The notes below the pieces were generated by a model, which was not told the origin of the DNA, did no database searches, and was given only the letters and a program-made list of their open reading frames with translations. A stretch of 64,000 nucleotides of DNA from Paenibacillus sp. NEAU-GSW1 (GTDB taxonomy: Bacteria; Bacillota; Bacilli; Paenibacillales; Paenibacillaceae), in assembly GCF_009737085.1 (NCBI RefSeq), contig NZ_WOVL01000014.1:62001-126000 (forward strand). The letters run 5' to 3'. Shown piece after piece: positions 54,392-63,222 of the stretch. The position numbers and the translations under genes are program-made. Within the stretch, counting starts at the first letter, position 1. Each line of letters opens with the position of its first letter.

Positions 54392-56065
54392 ATGAATCGA
54401 AATAAACGGAAAATAACGTTTGGCTTTATTCTGCTTATCTTTACATTAATGCTGTCTGCATGCAGCGATGCCGGCAACAAGCAGGCCGCCGCGCCATCCG
54501 CAGATCCGACAGAGCAGCCGAAAGCAACGCAGGAGGCTTCCGCAGCGCCGGCTCCATCTCCCAAAACGCTGACGATCGGCATCGTCAATGCGCCCGTAAC
54601 GCTGAATCAAATCAATACGCAAGGCAGCTCGGCTTCCCTAGCTCCTATTAATCTGTTAAATGACGCTCTTCTGGACGTTACGGAATCGGCGCAATTTGTG
54701 CCGAAGCTGGCTGAATCGATTGAGACGACGGATAAGCAGACGTATAAGATTAAGCTTAAGCCTAGCGCCAAGTGGAACGACGGCACGCCGTTTACAACTG
54801 CAGATGTCGCGTTCACGTTGAAGCTGGCGCTTCATCCGAAGGTGGAGACCTCTTTCCAGCTCAATTTCATTGAAGGATTAAACGATTTCGGCAAGCTGGA
54901 TGAAGGGGTAACCGAAATTTCCGGTCTTCACATTATCGACGCCAATACGTTCGAGATTAAAACGAAGACGCCGATCGACCCCCTTGTATTCAATGAACGG
55001 TTTGGCGTAAAGGTTAACTTTGTGCCGGAGCATATTTTGAAAGGGCTGGACCCGGCCGAGGCATCTACGAATAAATATTTCCAAGAGCCAACCGTAACGA
55101 TCGGCGCTTACAAATATAAAAAATTCGAGCAAGGCCAATACGTGGAAGTTGTAAAAAACGAAAATTACTATTTGCCTGTGCCGAAGATCGATACGATTTT
55201 TATTAAAGTGCTTCCGGCAGCCAATTTGGTCGCCCAGCTTCAAACCGGCGAAGTGCATTTGAATTCGTTGCCGGTCGGACTCGTGCCGATTACCGATTAT
55301 GACAAAGTGAAAGGGTTTGACAACGTTACGGTTTCTTCAGCATCGGCTTCGGAGCCGGCTGAACTGTTCTTCAATATCGAGAAGCTGCCGGATAAAAGAG
55401 TCCGTCAAGCGATCGCGCACGCGTTGAACCGCCCGCTTATTGTGGAGCAGCTGCTCAAAGGGCAGGCCGAAATTATCGACGGCGGCGTGCCGAGCTCGCA
55501 TCCGTACTTTAATAAGGATATCGAGCCTTATGCGTACGATCCGGAGCTGTCGAAGCAATTGCTGAAGGAAGCGGGCTGGGATGCTGGCCGCAAAGTGACG
55601 TTTATTATTCCGGTAGGCAACAAAGTGCGCGAGCAGGCTGCTGACATTCTCGTACAAAACCTGGAAGCCGTAGGCATCAAGGTGGATGTGCAAAAATACG
55701 ATTTCCCGACTCTGATCGATAAAGTGGAAAAAGGCGAGCATGACATTACGATTTTTACAAGGGACTACTATATCGAGCCAAGCCTTTACTTCACGTCTTA
55801 CAAGAGCGACGACCCGGAAAGCGTTACGCGGTACAACAATCCGCGCGTTGACGAGCTGATCAAACAAGGCGAACAGGAAATTGACGAAGCGAAGCGCCAC
55901 GAAATTTACAATGAGCTGCAGGCGATTTTGCATGACGAGGTTCCAACTCTGGCGGTCTATTCGGAGAAAAGGCTGCAGGTCGTTTCGAAGGACGTTCTCG
56001 TAGGCAAGCCGCTTAATCTCGGCACGTTTAATAACGTGAACGAATGGGATTTGGTCGTGAAGTAG
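54392..56065 (+). CDS. Oligopeptide-type substrate-binding lipoprotein (family 5)
   Basis: 557 residues; ATG at 54392 has AAGGGAG at 9 bp, while ATG 54386 is too close to it. Type II signal peptide with lipobox LSAC, a Pro/Ala-rich linker, then an SBP_bac_5 domain: KLAESIETTDKQTYKIKLKPSAKWNDGTPFTTADVAFTL, and DKRVRQAIAHALNRPLIVEQ. The last gene of the Opp module but not the operon. The ligand cannot be read from sequence. Confidence 0.93.
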   Translation: MNRNKRKITFGFILLIFTLMLSACSDAGNKQAAAPSADPTEQPKATQEASAAPAPSPKTLTIGIVNAPVTLNQINTQGSSASLAPINLLNDALLDVTESAQFVPKLAESIETTDKQTYKIKLKPSAKWNDGTPFTTADVAFTLKLALHPKVETSFQLNFIEGLNDFGKLDEGVTEISGLHIIDANTFEIKTKTPIDPLVFNERFGVKVNFVPEHILKGLDPAEASTNKYFQEPTVTIGAYKYKKFEQGQYVEVVKNENYYLPVPKIDTIFIKVLPAANLVAQLQTGEVHLNSLPVGLVPITDYDKVKGFDNVTVSSASASEPAELFFNIEKLPDKRVRQAIAHALNRPLIVEQLLKGQAEIIDGGVPSSHPYFNKDIEPYAYDPELSKQLLKEAGWDAGRKVTFIIPVGNKVREQAADILVQNLEAVGIKVDVQKYDFPTLIDKVEKGEHDITIFTRDYYIEPSLYFTSYKSDDPESVTRYNNPRVDELIKQGEQEIDEAKRHEIYNELQAILHDEVPTLAVYSEKRLQVVSKDVLVGKPLNLGTFNNVNEWDLVVK

Positions 56066-56162
56066 GCTTGAACTTTTAATAAAGGATGCAGGAGGCAGGA
56101 GGCGGAGGCGGTCTAGCCTCTTGTATTCATTCTCAATAATTAAACTATGAGGCGGCGATGGT

Positions 56163-56717
56163 ATGGGGATTGCAGTAATACACGGAAGCTCCCGCAAAAA
56201 CGGAAACACCGATCAATTAGCCCAATTGCTAGTAGAAGGGTTCGAGACCGATCATATTTATTTGGCTGATTATCGGATTGAGCCGATTGTCGACTATCGG
56301 CATTCCGAGAAGCGGCCGTACCCGAACGATGACTATCGTACGGTGCTGGAGCGGGTGTTGGCTCAGGACGTACTCGTATTTACGACGCCGATCTATTGGT
56401 ATGGGCCGTCCGGCTTGACGAAAAATTTCATTGACCGGTGGTCGCAATCGCTGCGTGAAAATAAGGAGCCGTTTCTTGCTAACCTTGCGGCGAAGACTGC
56501 TTGGGTGCTGGCTGTCGGCGACGATGAGCCTCACTTGAAAGGGCTGCCGTTGGTTCAACAGTTTCAGTATATATTTGAATATACCGGAACCGCATATGCG
56601 GGCTACATTATCGGAAAAGGCAACAAGCCGGGTGACATTTTGCAGGATACCGTTGCTTTGGCTGCGGTGGAAGCCGTTCGGCAGCAATGGGGTATCGAGA
56701 GTCGTACGCTTTCTTGA
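56163..56717 (+). CDS. Flavodoxin-fold NADPH-dependent FMN reductase
   Basis: 184 residues. GSSRKNGNTDQLAQLL is the FMN phosphate loop; FTTPIYWYGPSGLTKNFIDRW is the second FMN-contact motif of the WrbA/ArsH-like flavoprotein family. It follows oppA by about 100 bp with a fair ribosome site. In sulfur-scavenging operons such a reductase supplies reduced flavin or reduces the imported compound; that role is an inference here. Confidence 0.85.
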   Translation: MGIAVIHGSSRKNGNTDQLAQLLVEGFETDHIYLADYRIEPIVDYRHSEKRPYPNDDYRTVLERVLAQDVLVFTTPIYWYGPSGLTKNFIDRWSQSLRENKEPFLANLAAKTAWVLAVGDDEPHLKGLPLVQQFQYIFEYTGTAYAGYIIGKGNKPGDILQDTVALAAVEAVRQQWGIESRTLS

Positions 56718-56748
56718 TGCAGTCTAAGCATTTAAAGGAGACAGTATA

Positions 56749-56785
56749 AAAAGCTTACCGTTGATCGTGACGGTAAGCTTTTTAT
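56749..56785 (+). terminator. Terminator of the transport operon
   Basis: Stem AAAAGCTTACCG/CGGTAAGCTTTTT with loop TTGATCGTGA, ending in a T tract. Confidence 0.85.
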
Positions 56786-56862
56786 ACTTGATAGGACTGT
56801 ACAATTTTGTGATTTACGCTGCGGCCTAGCGTTAATCGAGCTCCAGAGCGCATTTTCATCAC

Positions 56863-56887
56863 AATAACGCTGCGGCACAGCGTTATT
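56863..56887. repeat. Dispersed short palindrome
   Basis: AATAACGCTG-CGGCA-CAGCGTTATT, a perfect 10-bp inverted repeat. Same family as 2289, 25861, 28916 and 60773. It lies between two convergent genes. Confidence 0.8.
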
Positions 56888-56920
56888 TCAACCCACGTGC
56901 GCTTTGCCGCCGCATAAGCT

Positions 56921-57871
56921 TTAGCTATCGGTTAACAATTGTTCAAAATAAGCATCATCGGGATATACATAGGCGGACTCAGGCGCGGGAATCGTTTCGA
57001 TATGTTGAACACTAAGCTCCATAATTTTATTGTCGCGGTACATCGTTTCGCCCAAAACGCCAGTAACTCGCACCCATGTATCCTCGGCAAGCGCCGTCCC
57101 GTCATTCGTAACGGCGAGAATACCGTAGGGTTCCGTATCTGCGGAGCAGCATTGCATCGCTAGACGGGATACGATGAATTGTCCGGGCTTCATATCTTCC
57201 TCCTGATAGACGAATCCGCTGATTTGAATCGTTTTTCCGATGAAATTGTTGCGATAAATGTCTAGCGTCGTTAACGTTTCCATAAAGCCGATGTCGTTCA
57301 CGGCAATTATATTTTGTGAATATAGTTTTTTTCCAAGCTTTGCGTGCAATTCGGTATATTCATCGTGAGGAAAAAGGGCGGAAAGCGGATCTGTATCCGT
57401 TGCTGCCTCAGCTTCTTCCGGCTCTTCCGAGTTCTTCTGAGCAGAAGGCGGCTTGCTGTCAATCGTAATCGTAATCGGAACCGAGGGGCTTGTATTGCCG
57501 CCAATGTTTAAGTTAACGCCTTTCAAAGCGCTAATGTTGCTGCCAAGCAAGGTGTCGGGCGTGAAGAAGCCGAGAAGAAGCGGGAATACAAACAAGCTGT
57601 ATAAGAGAATGCTTTTTCCTATGGAAGAGGGAGGGGGATGCTTGCATCCGCAGGCCGCTGCTTGGCTGTAAACATTTTGAATCGCGATGTAGGCCAGACA
57701 AACGGCAAGAAAAAACAATCCTAGCGCTGCCAGCTTCACGTAAAGCTCTGTGCGCGGAGCAATGTAATAGGAAAGCCGGCCTTGTTGAACCAGCCCTACA
57801 ATGAAAAAGGATAGGCATGCCAGAATAGCGGAACGAAACAAGTAATGGAACAGCACGGCTTTATTTTGCAT
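56921..57871 (-). CDS. ycgQ: YcgQ-like membrane protein (TIGR03943 / DUF1980 family)
   Basis: 316 residues from the ATG at 57871 (GAGGAGGG 8 bp upstream). N-terminal half has four membrane helices with a CGCKHPPP cytoplasmic loop. The C-terminal half is an extracytoplasmic domain with GFVYQEEDMKPGQFIVSRLAMQCC, the DUF1980 repeat signature. In B. subtilis ycgR-ycgQ is repressed by Zur; YcgR/YcgQ are thought to be involved in zinc homeostasis. Same order here, with a Zur box upstream of the operon. Confidence 0.9.
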   Translation of the reverse strand: MQNKAVLFHYLFRSAILACLSFFIVGLVQQGRLSYYIAPRTELYVKLAALGLFFLAVCLAYIAIQNVYSQAAACGCKHPPPSSIGKSILLYSLFVFPLLLGFFTPDTLLGSNISALKGVNLNIGGNTSPSVPITITIDSKPPSAQKNSEEPEEAEAATDTDPLSALFPHDEYTELHAKLGKKLYSQNIIAVNDIGFMETLTTLDIYRNNFIGKTIQISGFVYQEEDMKPGQFIVSRLAMQCCSADTEPYGILAVTNDGTALAEDTWVRVTGVLGETMYRDNKIMELSVQHIETIPAPESAYVYPDDAYFEQLLTDS

Positions 57872-57887
57872 CGGTATGACCCTCCTC

Positions 57888-58931
57888 TTACAGCGTCTTG
57901 ATATAATGGCCAACAACGAATGCGCCTGTAAAAACGGCTGCGAAAATCATAAGAGACAATTGAAGTACGAATCGTTTCTTGAAAACAGACAGCAGCATGA
58001 GCGTGCTTTTAAAGTCCAGCATCGGACCGAATACGAGAAAAGCGAGCAAGGAGCTGGCCGGGAACAACGAAGCGAACGACGAGGCAACGAAAGCGTCGGA
58101 CGTTGAGCAGATAGACAGGATGTAGGCGAAGCCCATCATAAAGAGACTGGAACTGATTTCGGTTTGCGCAATATCCGTCAGGCTGCTTCTTGGCATTAGC
58201 GATTGGATGGCTGCTGTCAATACGGACCCGATCATCACGTATTTCCCCATATCGAAAAATTCATTGCCCGCATGCTCTGCAAAGGCAACGAACTTTCCCG
58301 CTCCGTCATGACGATGGTCATGGTTATGCTGATGACCGGAATGAGGGAAGGAATCGCCGTCCTGTGAAGCAGGTTTGAGCACGTCTTCTTTGATGAAAAA
58401 ATAGACGAGAAGTCCAATTGTCACTCCGACAAGCAAGGCCAGTCCCATTCTGGAGTAGATTAGCTCCGGACGGCTGCGGAACGCGGTGTAGGTTGCAGCC
58501 AGTACGACGGGATTGACGATCGGCCCGACCAAAATAAATATGATCCCGATATAGAGAGGCATGCCTTTTGCAAGTAAACGCCTGACGATCGGAATAAGTC
58601 CGCATTCGCATACCGGAAATAAAAATCCGAGCAGGCAAGCGAACGGTACTCCGAGGAGCGGATGCCGGGGAATGATTTTGCGTATAAAAGACTCTGACAC
58701 GAACAATTGCATCGCCGATGATACGACGACTCCAAGCAGCAGAAAGGGTAACGTTTCGAGCAGAATGCCGAGAAATATCGTTTTGAAAGCGGCAAAGGAT
58801 TGAAATGCAGGCCATGAAAGGCCGATAAGCTGTTTTATGGATTCTGGATAAAATACGATGAGCAGCGCAGAGGCAAAGAGGAACACGAACATGGCATTTA
58901 ATCCGTGGCGATAAAGAAAGGAACGCAGCAT
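57888..58931 (-). CDS. ycgR: Permease YcgR-like (UPF0718 / DUF318)
   Basis: 347 residues with about nine helices. The DUF318 signature region is visible: ETLPFLLLGVVVSSAMQLFV, FLFPVCECGLIPIVRRL (conserved Cys-Glu-Cys) and FGPMLDFKSTLMLL. A His-rich loop (HSGHQHNHDHRHDGAG) in the middle suggests metal binding. 39 bp downstream of the Zur box, 16 bp before ycgQ. Confidence 0.9.
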   Translation of the reverse strand: MLRSFLYRHGLNAMFVFLFASALLIVFYPESIKQLIGLSWPAFQSFAAFKTIFLGILLETLPFLLLGVVVSSAMQLFVSESFIRKIIPRHPLLGVPFACLLGFLFPVCECGLIPIVRRLLAKGMPLYIGIIFILVGPIVNPVVLAATYTAFRSRPELIYSRMGLALLVGVTIGLLVYFFIKEDVLKPASQDGDSFPHSGHQHNHDHRHDGAGKFVAFAEHAGNEFFDMGKYVMIGSVLTAAIQSLMPRSSLTDIAQTEISSSLFMMGFAYILSICSTSDAFVASSFASLFPASSLLAFLVFGPMLDFKSTLMLLSVFKKRFVLQLSLMIFAAVFTGAFVVGHYIKTL

Positions 58932-58969
58932 CGAATCCTCCCGGTCAATGAAATTTGGGTAATGCTGTA

Positions 58970-58990
58970 TAATCGTAATGATTACATATA
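58970..58990. promoter_or_regulatory. Zur box upstream of ycgR-ycgQ
   Basis: TAATCGTAATGATTACATAT matches the Bacillus Zur operator (AAATCGTAATNATTACGATTT) over most positions, including the full core TCGTAATGATTAC; the right arm is imperfect. It fits zinc-repressed expression of the operon, and supports the assignment of both genes. Confidence 0.85.
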
Positions 58991-59225
58991 AACATCATAT
59001 ACACCGGTAAAGGAATCTGTCAATGCTTGGATGCGTTGGCTCAAAAACAAATGTTGCTGCTGCTGGTATCTATTTTTATAATGCTAACAAAATGTAAAGA
59101 TGAAGCGTTTACAATAACGTACTCTGATAACAGAATACTACTAATCATCTGGTCGTATTGCTAATTTTATCCAGAAGAGTTACAATCACTTGTGATAAAA
59201 GCAAGCGAGGAGGGGACTAACCCCA

Positions 59226-60710
59226 ATGTCAACGATTTCGAGAGAAGAAAGTTTTAAGCCAGCAGCATCAATTCGTGAGCTGATCGGTCCGCTAATCGCC
59301 ATTATTGTCGCTTTATTCATGGTCATCCTTGACACAACCGCAGTAAACGTTGCTCTTCCCGTTCTAGTTAAAGATTTCGGCAAATCGCTGTCCGTCGTTC
59401 AATGGACAATTACCGGGTACACTTTAGCCCAAGCTGCGGTCATTCCGCTTGCGGGATGGTTGTCAGACAAATACGGGGCGAAGCCGGTTCTGAATATTTC
59501 ACTCATTTTATTTATTTTCGGGTCAATATTATGCGCGCTTTCGGCATCGGTAGAACAATTAATAGCCTTCCGCGTGCTGCAAGGGTTGGGTGGGGGAATG
59601 GTCGTTCCAATCGCATTTGCGATGACATTTCGCTTAAGCCCTCCGGAAAAAGCAGGAAGCATTATTGGCATGATGGGCATACCGATTTTGCTTGCGCCGG
59701 CTTTTGGTCCGATTGTAGCCGGGTATTTGGTTGACTATGTCAACTGGCAATGGATCTTTCTGATTAATTTGCCAATCGGAGTCATTGGAGTTGTACTATG
59801 CTGGCTTCTTCTGCCGCGTTTTCCAAAGAAATCATCCGTTTCACTTGATTTTTGGGGGATTGTACTCGGCCCAATCGCCTTTGCGGGATTGTCGTACGGC
59901 ATTACAGAAGGAGGCGAAAGCTGGACTTCTGCTCGGACCGTAATCGGATTGACAGCGGGAGCTGTTGCCCTGATCTTGTTTGTCATTGTTGAGCTTACAA
60001 GGAAGAAAGAGCCGCTGCTGGAGCTCAGAGTGTTTAAATCAATGCCTTTCACAAGAGGAATCTTTGTGCAATGGGTGCTTCAATTTGTTATGTTCGGACT
60101 TATTTTCATGATTCCGTACTTTATGCAGAAACTGATGGGGATGAGCGCCTTCGAAGCCGGTTTATGGACGCTGCCTCACGCACTCGCCGCCGCTACGTTT
60201 ATGCCGATTGGCGGCAGGCTTTATGACCGTATCGGAGCCAGGCCGCTCGTTATCATTGGCCTTTCTCTCGTAGCCGCAGGAGCATTTCTTGTTTCGCGAA
60301 TAGATGCGACGGACAACATCTGGATGTTCTTCCTGCCTCGCGTTCTAATCGGATCGGGAATGGGCTTGTCTTATTTGCCGATCAATACGTTTCTAGTCCA
60401 GTCTGCTCCAGCAAACTTGGTGAGCAGAGTGACGTCTCTTACGAGCGCAGCGCAGCAAGTAATTATTTCATTATCAGTAGCCGGTCTGACAACCATAATC
60501 GCCAATCGGACATCGAATCATATCGCGGACGGTATGAATCCTATGCCTGAGGCCATGACTGCCGCTTTTCACGATACGTATCTCGTATTATCTGTTGTTG
60601 CATTAGCGGGTCTGATTCTGGGCATGACACTGCGCCGCGTGAAAGTGCATTCCGCTGGAGCTGATGAGGCAAGTCAACAAGCGAAAAGCGAGAGCGCTAT
60701 GCTCGGTTAA
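59226..60710 (+). CDS. DHA2-family MFS multidrug transporter
   Basis: 494 residues, 14 helices. FMVILDTTAVNVALPVLVKDF (helix 1) and GWLSDKYGAKPVLNISL (motif A) are present, as is GMMGIPILLAPAFGPIVAGYL (motif C). It resembles the Bacillus LmrB/MdtP group. GAGGAGGGG ribosome site. No regulator is adjacent, since ycgR lies divergent; the region 58991-59225 is otherwise empty. Confidence 0.93.
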   Translation: MSTISREESFKPAASIRELIGPLIAIIVALFMVILDTTAVNVALPVLVKDFGKSLSVVQWTITGYTLAQAAVIPLAGWLSDKYGAKPVLNISLILFIFGSILCALSASVEQLIAFRVLQGLGGGMVVPIAFAMTFRLSPPEKAGSIIGMMGIPILLAPAFGPIVAGYLVDYVNWQWIFLINLPIGVIGVVLCWLLLPRFPKKSSVSLDFWGIVLGPIAFAGLSYGITEGGESWTSARTVIGLTAGAVALILFVIVELTRKKEPLLELRVFKSMPFTRGIFVQWVLQFVMFGLIFMIPYFMQKLMGMSAFEAGLWTLPHALAAATFMPIGGRLYDRIGARPLVIIGLSLVAAGAFLVSRIDATDNIWMFFLPRVLIGSGMGLSYLPINTFLVQSAPANLVSRVTSLTSAAQQVIISLSVAGLTTIIANRTSNHIADGMNPMPEAMTAAFHDTYLVLSVVALAGLILGMTLRRVKVHSAGADEASQQAKSESAMLG

Positions 60711-60772
60711 CAGAGCGCAGCAATTTGAATTGCAACAGCCTGTTGCCGCGCAACATGGCGCACAATTGAGGG

Positions 60773-60962
60773 AATAGCGCTGCCAGACAGCGTTATTGGA
60801 CCGAATGGGGACAGAATGAAGGAAATAGCGCTGTCATACAGTTTTATTACATCAGAATAAGCAGTGAAAGTGCCGCTTCTCGAATAATAACGCTGTCTCA
60901 CCGTGTTATTTGATCGTATGAGCGCATAGTTGATGAAATAACGCTGTCACGCAGCGTTATTT
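60773..60962. repeat. Cluster of four dispersed-type palindromes
   Basis: Copies at 60773-60797, 60823-60849, 60884-60910 and 60936-60962, each AATARCGCTG-N5-CAG(C/T)(G/T)TTATT. The last one extends its stem outward (GATGAAAT...ATTTCATC). Copies carry compensating changes and G-U-type variants. No coding sequence in 60711-61112. Confidence 0.8.
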
Positions 60963-60981
60963 CATCGGAGAAACCAGGGTA

Positions 60982-61029
60982 GGGGGGGCTGTTCCAAAAG
61001 TCATTAAGGACTTTTGGGCGCCCCTTTTT
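60982..61029. terminator. Terminator between MFS and marR genes
   Basis: GGGGGCTGTTCCAAAAGTC pairs with GACTTTTGGGCGCCCC with loop ATTAAG, followed by TTTTTA. Sits between two convergent genes. Confidence 0.8.
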
Positions 61030-61112
61030 ATTTTGGACATTCAAATGGAAGCGAAGTTTGCCAAGGCTCCCTTGTTGGATGACATCATTTACGCAGAACG
61101 GCAATGCGGCAA

Positions 61113-61538
61113 TTAGTCGGATTCAGGATCGGACTTGAGCTTTTGCAGCAAATAGACAAGCTGGTCGGCTTCGTCAGAAGTTAAGTTCTGCGTCAGTTCG
61201 CGGTTTGAATCAGTTAGAATTTGTGACAGTATCGGATGAAAGTGCGTCGCCTTGGCAGTCGGATACAGCAGATGCGAGCGGCCGTCATCAGGATCGGGAC
61301 GGCGATGGATATAACCGTTTTGCTCAAGCAGTTTGATAGAGCGCGCAGTCGTGGCTTTATCGAATTTGAGTTCATGGGTCAAGTAGTCTTGCGTGATTCC
61401 AGGGTTAAGCAAAATGGTGATCAGAAAGCTATGTTGTCCTCCGCTACCGATGCCGTAAGGAGCGAACGCTTTCGTAAGCCGTTTCAAATTTTGTCTGTGT
61501 ATATAGGAAATCAGCTTTCCAACTGGTTCTTTCTTCAC
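61113..61538 (-). CDS. MarR-family regulator of the adjacent drug pump
   Basis: 141 residues from a GTG at 61538 (AAGGAGTG 8 bp upstream). The longer open frame upstream covers the operator and is not coding. Winged-helix core: ITQDYLTHELKFDKATTARSIKLLEQNGYIHRRPDPDDGRSHLLYPT. Divergent from the MFS gene at 61708, with a large palindrome between them that should be its own operator. Likely represses the pump and itself. Confidence 0.93.
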   Translation of the reverse strand: MKKEPVGKLISYIHRQNLKRLTKAFAPYGIGSGGQHSFLITILLNPGITQDYLTHELKFDKATTARSIKLLEQNGYIHRRPDPDDGRSHLLYPTAKATHFHPILSQILTDSNRELTQNLTSDEADQLVYLLQKLKSDPESD

Positions 61539-61616
61539 AAATAAAGCACTCCTTCGACAATGAAGTTGCAAATTAAGGGAGATGATACTGGTTGTAAAAT
61601 ATCGTATCGCAAACTT

Positions 61617-61674
61617 GTTGCATACGCAACTAAATTGCAGTACACTAACTGTACAATTTAGTTGCGTATGCAAC
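61617..61674. promoter_or_regulatory. 58-bp palindromic operator between marR and the MFS gene
   Basis: Two 14-bp palindromes, GTTGCATACGCAAC (61617-61630) and GTTGCGTATGCAAC (61661-61674), are mirror images inside one longer near-perfect palindrome whose arms continue as TAAATTG/CAATTTA to a CTAAC centre; only a 3-base bulge breaks the symmetry. TACAAT (61652-61657) can serve as the plus-strand -10. It is the clear binding site for the divergent MarR protein. Confidence 0.88.
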
Positions 61675-61707
61675 TAGATGCAGAATATAACAGCTCGGAG
61701 GGGACTT

Positions 61708-63177
61708 ATGAACGCTAATCCCGCATTTCGCACTTATCAAGAGGATACAGCGATCCAGAAGCAACGCTGGATCATCCTTATCGTTCTAAATCTATTTACG
61801 TTTATGGCGACACTGGACGGCAGTATCGTCAATATTGCGCTGCCGGTGCTCGCGAAGGAGCTTGGCGTGCCTGTTGCGCAAATTCAGTGGGTTACAACAA
61901 GCTATCTGATGGCCATTTGCGCGGCAATACTGCTCTTCGGCAAGCTCGGCGACATTGTCGGCAAAATCCGGATATTTAAGCTCGGAACTGTCATATTTAT
62001 TATCGGTTCGCTGTTGTGCGGATTAATGAGCGATTCGCTTCCTTACCTAATCGCGTTCCGGGTCATTCAAGCGATTGGCGCTTCGATGACGATGGCGAAC
62101 AGCCAAGGCATTGTAACCGATATTTTTCCGGCATATGAACGAGGCAAGGCGATTGGCCTTGTCGGAACATTCGTATCGCTAGGCAGCATTGCGGGACCGA
62201 GCATCGGCGGATTGATTTTGTCGACGCTAGGTTGGAAATATATTTTTTGGGCAAACGTGCCAATCGGCATTATCGCTGTCATTCTCGGGTGGAAGGTGTT
62301 GCCGAAGGATCTCGTACGAGTGAAAAAGGGGATTGACATGCCTGGCACATCGCTGTTTGCGATATTTATCGTTACGTTATTCGCGGGCTTGCTGCTCGGC
62401 CAGCAAGCAGGGTACGACAACAGCTGGATTATTGTTTCACTTGCTGCGGCTGCACTATCCTTTATGCTGTTTCTGTTTGTGGAAGCAAAAGGGAAGGAAC
62501 CGCTCATCCAGCTTAGCCTGTTTAAAAATCCTTTGTTCTCTATTAGTATTATAACTGCGTTCCTGTTCTTCACAGCGAACTTCAGCTTCAATATTATCGC
62601 GCCTTTCTATGCGCAGAACGTGCTGAATCTTTCGCCGTTCGCATCGGGCTTCCTGTTAATGATGTTTCCGATCTGTATGGTCGTTGTTGCACCGATCAGC
62701 GGCGCGCTTTCGGATAAAATCGGTTCGGAATCGCTGACTTTGTCGGGTTTGAGCGTTATGGTTGTTGCCCAGTTTGGCTTAAGCCAATTGCATGAAGGCA
62801 GCGGCGCAATCTTGGCAAGTCTATGGATTGCGCTGCTTGGCATCGGAAGCGGCCTGTTCTCTTCGCCAAACAACTCGCTCATTATGTCGCAAGTGCCGCG
62901 AACGCAGCTGGGCTCTGCAGGGAGTGTCAGCTCGCTGATCCGAAATGTAGGCATGGTGTTTGGCATAACGGCAGCTACAACGATACTGTTTCAAGTGATG
63001 AGCAGAGAGGCGGGGTATCGGGTTACGAGCTTGATTCCAGGACGGCCGGAACTATTCCTGTCGGGAATGCATGCCGTTTTTCTCACTTCAGCGTTCATTT
63101 GTCTGGCAGCGGCCCTGTTGACGGGATGGCGCATGGTACAAGGAAAAAATATGAAGCGTTCAGCTTCGGAGGTATAA
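61708..63177 (+). CDS. DHA2-family MFS multidrug transporter, MarR-controlled
   Basis: 489 residues, 14 helices, start MNANPAF with GGAGGGG 5 bp upstream. Helix 1 FMATLDGSIVNIALPVLAKEL and motif C GLVGTFVSLGSIAGPSIGGLI are typical of DHA2 drug:H+ antiporters. It is probably induced when a substrate releases MarR from the 61617-61674 operator. Confidence 0.93.
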   Translation: MNANPAFRTYQEDTAIQKQRWIILIVLNLFTFMATLDGSIVNIALPVLAKELGVPVAQIQWVTTSYLMAICAAILLFGKLGDIVGKIRIFKLGTVIFIIGSLLCGLMSDSLPYLIAFRVIQAIGASMTMANSQGIVTDIFPAYERGKAIGLVGTFVSLGSIAGPSIGGLILSTLGWKYIFWANVPIGIIAVILGWKVLPKDLVRVKKGIDMPGTSLFAIFIVTLFAGLLLGQQAGYDNSWIIVSLAAAALSFMLFLFVEAKGKEPLIQLSLFKNPLFSISIITAFLFFTANFSFNIIAPFYAQNVLNLSPFASGFLLMMFPICMVVVAPISGALSDKIGSESLTLSGLSVMVVAQFGLSQLHEGSGAILASLWIALLGIGSGLFSSPNNSLIMSQVPRTQLGSAGSVSSLIRNVGMVFGITAATTILFQVMSREAGYRVTSLIPGRPELFLSGMHAVFLTSAFICLAAALLTGWRMVQGKNMKRSASEV

Positions 63178-63222
63178 TCATTAGAAGTTAACATGAGTTG
63201 AAAGCAGAGGAGATTCGAAGCG

